Assembly: GCF_041154455.1 (NCBI RefSeq)
Contig: NZ_AP028664.1
Coordinates: forward strand, 2,109,001-2,173,000
Reading direction: 5' to 3'
DNA: 64,000 nt
Source: Variovorax sp. V213
GTDB lineage: Bacteria; Pseudomonadota; Gammaproteobacteria; Burkholderiales; Burkholderiaceae_C
This document shows positions 26,267 to 35,145 of this stretch, piece by piece. Position numbers and translations under genes: made by a program. Position 1 is the stretch's first letter, and the number at the start of each line of letters is the position of its first letter. The notes beneath the pieces were generated by a model. The model had not been told where the DNA came from. It saw only the letters and a list, made by a program, of their open reading frames with translations, and did no database searches.

Positions 26267-26755
26267 ATGAGCGCTCCGTTCAACATCCGCGTCGGCGAGG
26301 GCTGGGATGTCCACCAGCTGGTGGCGGGGCGCAAGCTGATCCTGGGCGGCGTCGAGGTGCCGCACACCACCGGCCTCCTGGGTCATTCCGACGCCGACGT
26401 GCTGCTGCATGCCATCACCGACGCATTGCTGGGTGCGGCGGGCCTGGGCGACATCGGACGGCATTTCCCCGACACCGATGCGCAGTTTCGCGGCGCCGAC
26501 TCGGCCGTGCTGCTGGGCGAGGCGGCGCGCCGCGTACGCGCCGCGGGCTGGGAGATCGGCAATGTCGACAGCACGGTGATCGCGCAGGCGCCCAAGCTGG
26601 CCCCGCACATTCAGGCCATGTGCCAGCGTATCGCAGGGGCGCTGGGCCTCGCGCCCGATCAGGTCAACGTGAAGGCCAAGACGGCCGAGAAGCTCGGGCC
26701 GGTCGGCGAGGGCCGCGCGATGGAAGCCCGCGCGGTGGTTCTGCTGCACCGCTGA
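26267..26755 (+). CDS. ispF: 2-C-methyl-D-erythritol 2,4-cyclodiphosphate synthase IspF
   Basis: A 162-residue zinc enzyme of the MEP pathway, acting two steps after IspD. Metal ligands appear in RVGEGWDVHQL (D and H) and HSDADVLLHAITDALLGA (second H); the C-terminal VKAKTAEKLGPVGEGRAMEA loop binds CDP. GAGGAG precedes ATG 26267. Its stop lies one base from the convergent sensor-kinase stop. Confidence 0.95.
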   Translation: MSAPFNIRVGEGWDVHQLVAGRKLILGGVEVPHTTGLLGHSDADVLLHAITDALLGAAGLGDIGRHFPDTDAQFRGADSAVLLGEAARRVRAAGWEIGNVDSTVIAQAPKLAPHIQAMCQRIAGALGLAPDQVNVKAKTAEKLGPVGEGRAMEARAVVLLHR

Positions 26756-26756
26756 G

Positions 26757-28166
26757 TCAGGCGCGCCGGCCGGGGGGATCCATGGGCCTGGGCTCGGGCA
26801 TGGCGCGCGGCATGCGAATGTGCGCCGCCAGGCCGCGTCCCGGCGTGCTGGTGAGCGCAAAGGTGCCGCCCATGCGCTCGATGTTCTTGGCCACGATCGA
26901 CAGGCCGAGGCCGGCGCCGGCGGCGGAGGTGCGCGCCACGTCGCCCCGGAAGAACGGCTTGGTCAATTGCGAGAGCAGGGCGGGTTCGACGCCCGCGCCG
27001 TGGTCGCGCACCTTGATCAGCACCGCGTCGTTGTTGGCCTGGGCCTGGATCACGACGTCGGCCACGCCGGTGGAGGGCGTCTTGCCGTAGCGCCGCGCGT
27101 TCTCCACCAGGTTGGAGATCACGCGGGTGAGTTCGACCTCGTCGCCCAGCACGCGGAGGTCGGACGGCACATCGACCCGGATCTTCATTTCTTCGTAATC
27201 CTGCACGGCATAGGTGCAGGCATCGACCACGTCGCGCAGCAGCACGGGCTTGGGATCGACGTGGTCGGGCCGTGCGTAGTCGAGGAACTTGTCGATGATC
27301 GCGTCCAGCTGGGCGATGTCCGCCGCCATGTGGTCGCGCGCGTCCTCGTCGGCCACGCTCATCTCTGTTTCCAGGCGCAGGCGCGCCAGCGGGGTGCGCA
27401 GGTCGTGCGAAATGCCGGCCAGCATGATGGCGCGGTCCTGCTCGATCTTGGCGAGCTGGTCGGCCATGCGGTTGAAGCCGATGTTGACCGCGCGGATCTC
27501 GTTGGTGCGCGCGCTTTCGTCGAGCCGGTGCGCCTCGTACTCGCCCTCGCGCACCTGCATGGTGGCGCGCGACAGCTGCTTGAGCGGCAGGTTGATGAGC
27601 CGGGTGATCAGCGCCGCGCCGGCCAGGGACAAGGCCATGGCGGTGCTGAGCCAGACCAGCCACGTGCGGCCCCCCACGCGGCTGAAGCGGGTCGGGTCGA
27701 GCAGCAGCCAGTAGGCGTCGCTTTCGATGGTGAAGCCGATCCACAGGCCGGGCTCGTCATTGACGCGGCTGGCCACGGTGGTGCCTTCGCCGAGCTGGTC
27801 GATCAGTTCCTCGGTCACGCGCTGGTCGAGCGCGCCGCTGGTGTAGGGCTGGAAGCGGTCGTTGGGTTCGCGCGGCAGGATGCGCACGCCTTCCTGATCG
27901 GCCAGCGTCTTGATCAGCGACACCCGCGTGATCGCGTCCGAATACACCAGCGCCGCGCGCGTAAGGTTCACCAGCGAGGCGATCTGGTGCGCCGTCTGGA
28001 TGGCACGGGGCTCGTACTCGAGCGAGCGAAAGGTTTGCAGCCACGCGACCGTGCAGCCGATCAGCAGCAGCGCGAGCAGGAAAAATGTGCGCCAGAAAAG
28101 GCTGAAGCCGAGCTTGAGGCCCGGTCGCCGGTCACGCTGGCCGGCGCCCTCCAGAGGGCTCGGCAT
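26757..28166 (-). CDS. EnvZ-like sensor histidine kinase
   Basis: A 469-residue inner-membrane kinase. A TM helix (FSLFWRTFFLLALLLIGCTV), a periplasmic domain, a second TM (WLVWLSTAMALSLAGAALI) and a HAMP linker lead to the H-box AGISHDLRTPLARLRLE, the N-box LVENARRYG and G-boxes VRDHGAGVE and AAGAGLGLSIV. ATG 28166 has AGGT five bases upstream; a GTG at 28229 would add 21 residues but lacks a ribosome site. Paired with the OmpR-type gene immediately upstream on the same strand. Confidence 0.9.
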   Translation of the reverse strand: MPSPLEGAGQRDRRPGLKLGFSLFWRTFFLLALLLIGCTVAWLQTFRSLEYEPRAIQTAHQIASLVNLTRAALVYSDAITRVSLIKTLADQEGVRILPREPNDRFQPYTSGALDQRVTEELIDQLGEGTTVASRVNDEPGLWIGFTIESDAYWLLLDPTRFSRVGGRTWLVWLSTAMALSLAGAALITRLINLPLKQLSRATMQVREGEYEAHRLDESARTNEIRAVNIGFNRMADQLAKIEQDRAIMLAGISHDLRTPLARLRLETEMSVADEDARDHMAADIAQLDAIIDKFLDYARPDHVDPKPVLLRDVVDACTYAVQDYEEMKIRVDVPSDLRVLGDEVELTRVISNLVENARRYGKTPSTGVADVVIQAQANNDAVLIKVRDHGAGVEPALLSQLTKPFFRGDVARTSAAGAGLGLSIVAKNIERMGGTFALTSTPGRGLAAHIRMPRAMPEPRPMDPPGRRA

Positions 28167-28241
28167 CGTGACCTGGGCGCCGTCCTCCTGGGCTGGGCTG
28201 GGTCTGGCTGAATTCAGGCCGATGGCCACCTCGGGATGTCG

Positions 28242-28973
28242 TCAGGCCGTGCCGTCCGGCACGAAGACATAGCCTACGCCCCACACCGTCTGGATGTAGC
28301 GGGGCGCCGCGGCGTCGGCTTCGACCAGCTTGCGCAGGCGCGAGATCTGCACATCGAGGCTGCGGTCGAAGGGCTCGAATTCGCGGCCGCGTGCCAGCTG
28401 GGCCAGTTTTTCGCGCGAGAGCGGCTGGCGCGGATGGCGCACCAGCGCTTTCAGCATCGCGAATTCGCCGGTGGTCAGGGAAAGCTCTTCGCCGTCCTTC
28501 TTGAGCGTGCGCGAGCCGAGGTCGAAGGCGAACGGCCCGAAAGTGACGGTTTCGTTCTCGGTGGATGGGGCACCGGGCGCCTCGAGCGGCGGACGGCGGC
28601 GCAGCACGGCGTGCACGCGCGCCAGCAGTTCGCGGGGATTGAAGGGCTTGCCAAGGTAGTCGTCGGCGCCGACCTCAAGACCGACGATGCGGTCGACATC
28701 TTCGCCCTTGGCGGTGAGCATGATGATCGGCGTGCGGTCGTTGGCGGCGCGCAGGCGGCGGCAGACCGAGAGGCCGTCCTCGCCGGGCATCATCAGGTCG
28801 AGCACGATCAAATCGACCGTGTCGCGCAACAGGATGCGGTTGAGCGCCTTGCCGTCCTCGGCCACGATCACTTCGAAACCTTCCTGGGTCAGGTAGCGGC
28901 GAAGCAGGTCGCGGATGCGGGCGTCGTCGTCGACGATCACGATCTTGTCGGTGCGAGCGGGAACTTGAGTCAT
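28242..28973 (-). CDS. ompR: OmpR-family response regulator
   Basis: A 243-residue regulator. The receiver domain has the acidic pocket VDDDAR, the phospho-acceptor Asp59 in IVLDLMMPGEDG and the lysine in YLGKPFNPREL. The C-terminal winged helix is recognised by LTTGEFAMLKALVRHPRQPLSREKL written across residues about 165-190 and by DVQISRLRKLVE and TVWGVGYVF. It is first in a two-gene operon with the EnvZ-like kinase; osmotic or envelope control is the family role. Confidence 0.92.
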   Translation of the reverse strand: MTQVPARTDKIVIVDDDARIRDLLRRYLTQEGFEVIVAEDGKALNRILLRDTVDLIVLDLMMPGEDGLSVCRRLRAANDRTPIIMLTAKGEDVDRIVGLEVGADDYLGKPFNPRELLARVHAVLRRRPPLEAPGAPSTENETVTFGPFAFDLGSRTLKKDGEELSLTTGEFAMLKALVRHPRQPLSREKLAQLARGREFEPFDRSLDVQISRLRKLVEADAAAPRYIQTVWGVGYVFVPDGTA

Positions 28974-28988
28974 TTCTACAACGTTGAA

Positions 28989-29070
28989 TTTGTAACAGCG
29001 CCGATTCTGAAGGCGTTGAGCCCTCGCTGAGCCAGTTTTACTTATTGTTTGACACTAAGTTACAAAACTT
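28989..29070. promoter_or_regulatory. Repeated TGTAAC/GTTACA motifs upstream of ompR
   Basis: TTTGTAAC (28989-28996) and its reverse complement GTTACAAA (29059-29066) flank an AT-rich patch between the divergent ompR and 29146 genes. AAGTT-ACAA-AACTT at 29057-29070 is a small hairpin or dyad within it. OmpR sites in enterics often carry GTTACA-like halves, so autoregulation is possible. Confidence 0.3.
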
Positions 29071-29145
29071 GCGGTCGCTAGCTGTCTAGCCATCCGGCCT
29101 TCGTCCGGCGGTGGCAAAGTGCACTTGTCTTATGACTTCCGTTCA

Positions 29146-29505
29146 ATGAGAACCCTCTTTTCCGCGTTGCCGATCCTCGTTGCCTGCAGCTGCGGCTCGA
29201 CCTGGGCCACGGCTGGAGATTTCCTCAAGGTCGGCGATTCGCGCCGCAACGAAGTGCGCGAAGCCGTGGCGGCTCACCGGGCGGCACAGCGCGACGAGAT
29301 CCGGCGGGAGGAGGCGGCGGCCGGCAGGCGCCTGACGGCGGCCGAACTCTTCGAATTGCGCCAGCAGGTGCGCGGCCAGTGGACACCGCCCGGCACACCC
29401 CCCAGGGCAATGAATTCGGCAGAATCGCAGCCGGCCGAGCGAATCGCGCCGCCGCCGATGTCGGCGGCCCGCGCCTTGACCTTGCCCCGCAGCCAGCGCC
29501 GCTGA
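29146..29505 (+). CDS. Hypothetical secreted protein, 119 aa
   Basis: Starts MRTLFSALPILVACSCGS then TWATA, a plausible Sec signal peptide cleaved near residue 23. The mature part has a charged helical segment (VREAVAAHRAAQRDEIRREE, then AAAGRRLTAAELFELRQQVR) and a proline-rich disordered tail. The 'RRLTAAELFELRQQVR' stretch resembles small secreted proteins common in Comamonadaceae. The next gene encodes another exported protein. Function unknown. Confidence 0.6.
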   Translation: MRTLFSALPILVACSCGSTWATAGDFLKVGDSRRNEVREAVAAHRAAQRDEIRREEAAAGRRLTAAELFELRQQVRGQWTPPGTPPRAMNSAESQPAERIAPPPMSAARALTLPRSQRR

Positions 29506-29561
29506 GGCGGCGCGGCGCGCGGTCTTGCGTTCTCGAATACCAATCCAGGGGGTAACTCGTC

Positions 29562-30272
29562 TTGAAGAAAATCAGTTGGATCGCGGCCTGCGCCGCGTTG
29601 GCCGCGGCAGCGGCCGCAGGCAGTGCCACGGCGCAGAACATGGCCCCGCCGCCGCAGAACGTGCTGCAACTCACTGCCTCGGGCACGGTCGAAGTGCAGC
29701 AGGACCTGCTGAGCATGACACTCACCACCACGCGCGACGCCACCGATGCTGCCACCGTCCAGTCGCAGCTCAAGGCCGCGGTGGATGCGGCGCTGGCCGA
29801 AGCCAAGAAGAACGCCCAGCCCGGGCAACTCGACGTGCGCACCGGCAACTTCAGCCTGTCGCCGCGCTACACCCGCGAAGGAAAGATCAACGGCTGGCAG
29901 GGCTCCGCTGAAATGGTGCTCGAGGGCCGCGACTTCCCGCGCATCACGCAGACGGCAGGGCGCATCACCACGCTCAACGTCGGCAATGTGGGCTTCGCGC
30001 TGAGCCGCGAGCAGCGCGCCAGGAGCGAAACGGAGGCCCAGACCATCGCGATCGAAAACTTCAAGCAGAAGGCCACCGAGCTGGCCAAGGGCTTCGGCTT
30101 TGCCGGTTATACGCTGCGCGAGGTCTCGGTGAACGCGAACGACAGCGGCCCGATCCGGCCGCGCGCCATGGCCGCATCGGCCAAATCTTTTTCCCCCGAT
30201 GCGCCAGTGCCGGTGGAAGCCGGGAAGACCAGCGTGGTGGTGAACGTGTCGGGTTCGGTGCAGCTCAAGTAG
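29562..30272 (+). CDS. SIMPL-domain (DUF541/BP26-like) periplasmic protein
   Basis: A 236-residue exported protein; the signal peptide is MKKISWIAACAALAAAAAAG ending SATAQ. The body matches the SIMPL/DUF541 domain (LTASGTVEVQQDLLSMTLTT, YTREGKINGWQGSAEMVLEG, AIENFKQKATELAKGFGF). Relatives include Brucella BP26/OMP28, which forms channel-like oligomers. The only suitable start is TTG at 29562, with AGGGGG upstream. It is 56 bases after the previous secreted-protein gene, so possibly co-transcribed. Confidence 0.85.
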   Translation: MKKISWIAACAALAAAAAAGSATAQNMAPPPQNVLQLTASGTVEVQQDLLSMTLTTTRDATDAATVQSQLKAAVDAALAEAKKNAQPGQLDVRTGNFSLSPRYTREGKINGWQGSAEMVLEGRDFPRITQTAGRITTLNVGNVGFALSREQRARSETEAQTIAIENFKQKATELAKGFGFAGYTLREVSVNANDSGPIRPRAMAASAKSFSPDAPVPVEAGKTSVVVNVSGSVQLK

Positions 30273-30288
30273 AGGGGCAGGCAGGCGC

Positions 30289-30316
30289 GGGGGAGGGCGC
30301 GGCCCGCTCCCCCTTT
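30289..30316. terminator. Terminator-like hairpin between convergent genes
   Basis: GGGGGAG (30289-30295) pairs with CTCCCCC (30307-30313) around an 11-base GC-rich loop, then TTT. It sits between the convergent SIMPL and 3-hydroxybutyrate dehydrogenase genes. Confidence 0.5.
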
Positions 30317-30318
30317 GA

Positions 30319-31089
30319 TCACTGTGCGGTCCAGCCGCCGTCCATTTGCCAGGCCACGCCGCGGACCTGGTCGGCGGCCGGCGAGCACAGGAACACCGCC
30401 AGTCCGCCGAGCTGCTCGACCGTGGTGAACTGCAGCGAAGGCTGCTTTTCCCCGAGCAGTTCGTTTTGCGCCTGCGTGGCCGAGATGCCTTCGCGTGCCG
30501 CGCGGTCGTCGATCTGCTTTTGCACCAGCTGGGTCAGCACCCAGCCCGGGCAGATCGCATTGCTGGTGATGCCGGTGGTCGCGGTTTCGAGCGCTACCGA
30601 CTTGGTGAAGCCGACGATGCCGTGCTTGGCCGCCACGTAGGCGGACTTCTGCGCCGAAGCGACCAGCCCGTGGGCCGACGCGACATTGACGATGCGTCCC
30701 CAATTGGCTTCGCGCATGGCCGGAATCGCGAGCCGCGTCGTGTGGAACGCGCTCGTGAGGTTGATTGCAATGATGGCGTCCCAGCGCTCGGGCGGAAAGT
30801 CCTCGACCTTTGCCACGTGCTGGATGCCGGCGTTGTTGACGAGGATGTCGACGCGGCCGAACCTGGACGCGGCGAACTTCATCATGTCCTCGATCTGGTC
30901 GGGCTTGCTCATGTCGGCGCCGTGGTATTCGGCGCGCACGCCGAGCGCTTCGATGCGGGCCTTGGGAGTCTCGGCATCGCCGAAACCGTTGAGCACGATG
31001 TGCGCGCCTTGTTGTGCAAGTGCCTCGGCAATGGCAAGGCCAATGCCGCTGGTGGACCCCGTGACAAGCGCGGTTTTGCCTTTGAGCAT
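30319..31089 (-). CDS. bdhA: 3-hydroxybutyrate dehydrogenase (SDR)
   Basis: A 256-residue NAD-dependent SDR. TGSTSGIGLAIA binds the cofactor, NNAGIQHVA is the structural motif, and SAHGLVASAQKSAYVAAKHG holds the Ser-Tyr-Lys triad. The sequence closely follows PHB-linked 3-hydroxybutyrate dehydrogenases (VNNAGIQHV, CPGWVLTQLVQKQI, MDGGWTAQ end). ATG 31089 has GGAG nine bases upstream; an in-frame TTG lies nine bases earlier. It fits an organism with phaR and PHA storage, releasing acetoacetate from the polymer breakdown product. Confidence 0.9.
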   Translation of the reverse strand: MLKGKTALVTGSTSGIGLAIAEALAQQGAHIVLNGFGDAETPKARIEALGVRAEYHGADMSKPDQIEDMMKFAASRFGRVDILVNNAGIQHVAKVEDFPPERWDAIIAINLTSAFHTTRLAIPAMREANWGRIVNVASAHGLVASAQKSAYVAAKHGIVGFTKSVALETATTGITSNAICPGWVLTQLVQKQIDDRAAREGISATQAQNELLGEKQPSLQFTTVEQLGGLAVFLCSPAADQVRGVAWQMDGGWTAQ

Positions 31090-31156
31090 GAAGTTCAATC
31101 TCCGGATGAATTAGGATGCGACGAGACATTATCCGCACCAGGACGACTTCGTTTTC

Positions 31157-32116
31157 ATGACAGAACCGACGCTTCATTACGTGGCGTGCGACGACCCCCA
31201 AGGCGGGCATCGCATGGCCTATTGGCAATGGGGCAGCGCGCGCAGTGCGCGTCTGGTGATGTGCGTGCACGGCCTGACCCGACAGGGGCGAGATTTCGAC
31301 GTGCTGGCCCAGGCCATCGTGGCCCGCGCCGGCGGCGACGTGCGCGTGGTCTGTCCCGATGTCGCAGGGCGCGGCCGAAGCGACTGGCTGCGCGATCCGG
31401 CGCTCTACCAGGTGCCGGTCTATGCGGCCGACATGGTGGCGCTCTTGGCGCAGCTGCATCGCGAACAGCCGATCGATACGCTCGACTATCTGGGTACCAG
31501 CATGGGCGGACTCATCGGTTTCGTGCTGGCCGGCCACAGGCAATTGCCGCTGCCCCGGCCCATACGCCGCTTCATCGTGAATGACGTCGGCCCGACGATC
31601 GAGGCCGTGGCCATCCAGCGCATTGGCGCCTACGTGGGCCAGGGCGGCCGCTATGCGAGCCTGCAGGAAGCGGCGGACGCCATGTGGGCAATTTCGACCA
31701 GCTTCGGTCCCCATACGCCTGAGCAATGGCTTTCGCTGTCCAAGCACATGGTGGTGCCGGCATCCCGGCGCACGGCTGACGGTGCGTGCAAGCTGGAGGC
31801 CGATGAAGCCGGCGGCGGCGAAGCCGGTCCCTGCCTGCTCCACTACGACCCAGCCATTGCCGTGTCGCTGCGCGCCATCACGCCCGAGGCCGCGGCCCAG
31901 GGCGGCGCGGTGATGTGGAGCCTGTACGACGCCATCGAGGCGCGAACCCTGGTGACGCGTGGCGCCCAGTCGGATCTGCTGTCGCGCGAAACGGCGCTGG
32001 CCATGACGCAGCGCGGGCCCCGCGCGGCGCTGATCGAATTCGAAGGCGTGGGCCATGCGCCGACCTTCGTCGACCCTGCGCAAGTCCTGGCCGTCACATC
32101 CTTCCTGTTCGATTGA
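31157..32116 (+). CDS. Alpha/beta-hydrolase
   Basis: A 319-residue serine hydrolase. The oxyanion strand is VMCVHGLTRQGRDF, the nucleophile elbow LGTSMGG (Ser intact), and the catalytic histidine lies in FEGVGHAPTFVD. Similar proteins near PHA genes are annotated as esterases or 3-oligohydroxybutyrate hydrolases, but the substrate is not determined. Divergent from bdhA by 67 bases. relA starts 7 bases after its stop. Confidence 0.85.
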   Translation: MTEPTLHYVACDDPQGGHRMAYWQWGSARSARLVMCVHGLTRQGRDFDVLAQAIVARAGGDVRVVCPDVAGRGRSDWLRDPALYQVPVYAADMVALLAQLHREQPIDTLDYLGTSMGGLIGFVLAGHRQLPLPRPIRRFIVNDVGPTIEAVAIQRIGAYVGQGGRYASLQEAADAMWAISTSFGPHTPEQWLSLSKHMVVPASRRTADGACKLEADEAGGGEAGPCLLHYDPAIAVSLRAITPEAAAQGGAVMWSLYDAIEARTLVTRGAQSDLLSRETALAMTQRGPRAALIEFEGVGHAPTFVDPAQVLAVTSFLFD

Positions 32117-32123
32117 GGGCAGC

Positions 32124-34367
32124 GTGAAGCGCGATTCTTCGAGCCTTCAAACGGCACACACCCCCGATTCGGCAGTGGCGGACTATCCGCTGTCCGCCGC
32201 CACGGCGGATCGCACCCCGGTGATGGAGAACATGCTCGCCCGGGCGCGCGCATTTGCCGAGCCATTGATTGCCGACGAGAAGCTCGACACCGGCGAGAAC
32301 ACGCTGGCGCACGCCGATGCCGTGGCGGCCATCGTCGCCAAGATGGGCGGCTCCGAGGCCATGCAGGCCGCGAGCTATCTGGTCTATGCCTGCCAGCACC
32401 TGAACCGCCCGCAGGAAGTGATTGCCAAGGTGTTCGGCGACAACTTCGCGGCGCTGGCGGTCGAAACCACCAAGCTGGTCCGCGTGCAGGAGCAGGCCCG
32501 CTCGGCTTCGCAGGGCCACCATCTGTCGGAAGGCGCGGGCGCGCAGACCGAGAACGTGCGCAAGATGCTGCTCGCGTTTTCGCGCGACCTGCGCGTCGTG
32601 ATGCTGCGCCTCGCCTCGCGGCTCCAGACCCTGCGGCACGCCGCGGCCAGCAAGCGGCCGGCGCCCGAAAGCGTGGCCCGCGAATCGCTGCAGGTGTTTG
32701 CGCCGCTGGCCAACCGGCTCGGCATCTGGCAGGTGAAGTGGGAGATCGAGGATCTCTCGTTCCGCTTCCTGGAACCCGAAACCTACAAGCTGATTGCACG
32801 CCTGCTCGACGAAAAGCGGGTCGAGCGCGAAGGCCATGTCGAGCAGCTGCGCTCGCAGCTCGAAAGCGAGCTGCAGGCCGAGGGCGTGCGCGCCATCGTG
32901 CAGGGGCGGCCGAAGAACATCTACAGCATCGTCAAGAAAATGCGTGGCAAGTCGCTCGACTTCGCGCAGGTGTTCGACATCCTCGCGCTGCGCGTGGTGG
33001 TGCCCGACGTGAAGGATTGCTACGCGGCGCTGGCCTGGGTGCATTCGCATTTCCTGCCGATCGACGAAGAGTTCGACGACTACATCGCGCGGCCCAAGCC
33101 CAACGGCTACCAGTCGCTGCACACCGTGGTGCGCGAGATGGTCGATGGCAAGCCCGGCAAGCCGATCGAGATCCAGATCCGCACGGAAGAAATGCATGAC
33201 CATGCCGAGCACGGCGTGGCGGCGCATTGGGCCTACAAGGAAGCCGGGCACAAGGGCTATGCGGGCGTGTGGGCGAGCGGAGAGTACGACGCGAAGATCG
33301 CCGTGCTGCGGCAGCTTCTGGCGTGGGAGCGCGATCTTTCGGGCGGCTCGCAAGGCCAGGGGCTGTTCGACGACCGCATCTATGTGCTGACGCCGGACGC
33401 GGCCATTGTCGAGCTGCCGCAGGGCGCGACGCCCGTCGACTTTGCCTACACCGTGCACACGACGCTCGGCCACAGGTGCCGCGGTGCGCGCGTCGATGGC
33501 GCGATGGTGCCGCTCAACACGCCGCTGTCCAATGGGCAGACGGTGGAGATCATCGCGGCCAAGGAGGGCGGCCCGTCGCGCGACTGGCTCAATGCCGAGC
33601 TGGGCTACCTTGCCAGCCACCGCGCGCGTGCCAAGGTGCGCGCGTGGTTCAACGCGCAGATCACGCACGAGACCGTGGCGCGAGGGCGCGAGGCCGTCGA
33701 GAAGCTGCTGCAGCGCGAAGGCAAGACGTCGACGCGGCTCGAGGACCTGGCTTCGCAGCTGGGCTTCAAGTCGGCGGACCATTTGTTCGAAGTGGTTGGC
33801 AAGGACGAGTTCTCGCTGCGCAACATCGAGGTGCTGCTGCGGCCGCCGGAGCCCGCGCCGAATCCGGACGATGGCGTGCAGATCAAGAAGCCGCGCGCGA
33901 GCGAAAAATCGGGCAAGGGCGGTGTGCTGGTGGTGGGCGTGTCATCGCTGATGACGCAGCTCGCCAAGTGCTGCAAGCCGGCACCGCCCGATGCCATCAG
34001 CGGCTTCGTGACGCGCGGACACGGCGTGAGCGTGCACCGCACCGATTGCAGCAACTTCCGCACGATGGCCGCGCGCGACGGCGAGCGCGTCATCGATGTC
34101 GAATGGGGCGCGGCCAAGAAGGGCGGCGAGGCGCCGGTCTATGCCGTCGACGTGGCCGTGGAAGCGGCAGATCGCCAAGGCCTCCTGCGCGATATCTCCG
34201 ATGTCTTTGCGCGCGAGAAGATGAATGTCATCGGCGTGCAGACGCAATCGGTCAAGGGCACGGCATGGATGACGTTCACTGTGGAGATCACCGATGCGGC
34301 GCGGCTGACGCAGGTGCTCGGCATCGTCACGGCGGTTGCAGGTGTGCGATCTGCACGTCGGCGCTAA
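32124..34367 (+). CDS. relA: GTP pyrophosphokinase RelA ((p)ppGpp synthetase)
   Basis: A 747-residue RelA/SpoT homologue. The N-terminal HD region is degenerate: the HD pair of SpoT is replaced in ASYLVYACQHLNRPQE, so it should lack hydrolase activity like E. coli RelA. The synthetase core shows GRPKNIYSIVKKMRGKSLDF, ARPKPNGYQSLHTVV and IEIQIRTEEMHDHAE. TGS (RIYVLTPDAAIVELPQGATP), zinc-finger (LAKCCKPAPPDAI) and C-terminal ACT domains follow. A GTG start at 32124, preceded by GAGGGCAGC, is chosen since upstream frame overlaps the hydrolase. Confidence 0.95.
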   Translation: MKRDSSSLQTAHTPDSAVADYPLSAATADRTPVMENMLARARAFAEPLIADEKLDTGENTLAHADAVAAIVAKMGGSEAMQAASYLVYACQHLNRPQEVIAKVFGDNFAALAVETTKLVRVQEQARSASQGHHLSEGAGAQTENVRKMLLAFSRDLRVVMLRLASRLQTLRHAAASKRPAPESVARESLQVFAPLANRLGIWQVKWEIEDLSFRFLEPETYKLIARLLDEKRVEREGHVEQLRSQLESELQAEGVRAIVQGRPKNIYSIVKKMRGKSLDFAQVFDILALRVVVPDVKDCYAALAWVHSHFLPIDEEFDDYIARPKPNGYQSLHTVVREMVDGKPGKPIEIQIRTEEMHDHAEHGVAAHWAYKEAGHKGYAGVWASGEYDAKIAVLRQLLAWERDLSGGSQGQGLFDDRIYVLTPDAAIVELPQGATPVDFAYTVHTTLGHRCRGARVDGAMVPLNTPLSNGQTVEIIAAKEGGPSRDWLNAELGYLASHRARAKVRAWFNAQITHETVARGREAVEKLLQREGKTSTRLEDLASQLGFKSADHLFEVVGKDEFSLRNIEVLLRPPEPAPNPDDGVQIKKPRASEKSGKGGVLVVGVSSLMTQLAKCCKPAPPDAISGFVTRGHGVSVHRTDCSNFRTMAARDGERVIDVEWGAAKKGGEAPVYAVDVAVEAADRQGLLRDISDVFAREKMNVIGVQTQSVKGTAWMTFTVEITDAARLTQVLGIVTAVAGVRSARRR

Positions 34368-34380
34368 AAAGCGCGTTTTC
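34361..34380 (+). terminator. Weak hairpin after relA
   Basis: GCGCT-AAAA-AGCGC followed by GTTTTC, overlapping the relA stop. Five-base stem only; may reduce read-through into tRNA-Val. Confidence 0.3.
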
Positions 34381-34383
34381 TCC

Positions 34384-34392
34384 TGCTACAAT
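34384..34392 (+). promoter_or_regulatory. Extended -10 promoter for tRNA-Val
   Basis: TG-C-TACAAT at 34384-34392 is an extended -10 element, 24 bases before the mature tRNA 5' end. No -35 match is evident. The rpsB promoter uses the same layout. Confidence 0.45.
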
Positions 34393-34415
34393 AGCTGCTT
34401 CTCGGACACATCCTT

Positions 34416-34492
34416 AGGCGCGTAGCTCAGCTGGTTAGAGCACCACCTTGACATGGTGGGGGTCGTTGGTTCGAGTCCAATCGCGCCTACCA
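34416..34492 (+). tRNA. tRNA-Val (anticodon GAC)
   Basis: A 77-base cloverleaf with CCA encoded. Acceptor arms AGGCGCG and CGCGCCT pair perfectly; the anticodon stem is CCACC/GGTGG around TTGACAT, anticodon GAC at 34450-34452; the T-arm carries GGTTCGAGTCC. It lies 48 bases after relA. Confidence 0.96.
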
Positions 34493-34542
34493 ATTTCTGT
34501 TCCAACATCCGGCCAACCACCGGGTCTGTTGAACAGAGCTTT

Positions 34543-34559
34543 CACCGGGTTCCCCGGTG
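34543..34559 (+). terminator. Hairpin downstream of tRNA-Val
   Basis: CACCGGG and CCCGGTG form a 7-base stem with a 3-base loop, 50 bases after the tRNA. It lacks a clean U-run (TCTTG follows), so termination is uncertain. Confidence 0.35.
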
Positions 34560-34662
34560 TCTTGATCGTCCCAGCGGTGAAGCAGACAAAGACCATGGCC
34601 ACGTTGTTGTGCTACCTTGGCCGCACTGCAAACCTTTTCCAATTTTCTTGACAAGCGATCTG

Positions 34663-35031
34663 ATGAATACGCGATCAACGCTGGTTGATCGGGCTCATGC
34701 CGACAAGCGCCTGGCCGCATTGCTCAGGCAAGCCCCCATTGAATTTGCGCGCGCGGTCTATGGCATCAACGACCACGCAGGCGGCCGCACCGACACCATG
34801 GCTGCACGCGAGGTGGCGCGCGCCCAGCGGCAGGGCACGCCCGTGACGCAAGAGCGCGCCGAACAGCGTGCTCGCGCGTATCTGCCGACCACCGGCCAGG
34901 AGCACTGTCCGCGTTGCTGGGTCGTCTACGGGCACAAGAGCCCGTTGCGTTTCAGGGATGCGACGGAAGAACGCCCCGAGACGGCGACCTGCGCCGCATG
35001 CGGCGCCGAGTACGCGACAACGCTCGACTGA
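34663..35031 (+). CDS. Hypothetical protein with C-terminal zinc-ribbon-like CxxC pairs
   Basis: A 122-residue protein. ATG 34663 was chosen; the frame is open upstream through the tRNA but without sense. The C-terminal third has two CxxC pairs, EHCPRCWV and ATCAACGAEY, spaced about 35 residues apart as in small zinc ribbons. The N-terminal part is a charged helical region with AREVARAQRQGTPVTQERAE. No ribosome site is strong. Function unknown; a metal-binding structural role is the only inference. Confidence 0.55.
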   Translation: MNTRSTLVDRAHADKRLAALLRQAPIEFARAVYGINDHAGGRTDTMAAREVARAQRQGTPVTQERAEQRARAYLPTTGQEHCPRCWVVYGHKSPLRFRDATEERPETATCAACGAEYATTLD

Positions 35032-35145
35032 AGGACGCGGATCTTGCTGACCGAGGGGTGGTCAGGGTAAACCTTGTCGCGATGCAGCAAAACCGCTACC
35101 TAGAATTGATCGGATGACATGGGCATCCATGTGAAGGAGTCCGCA

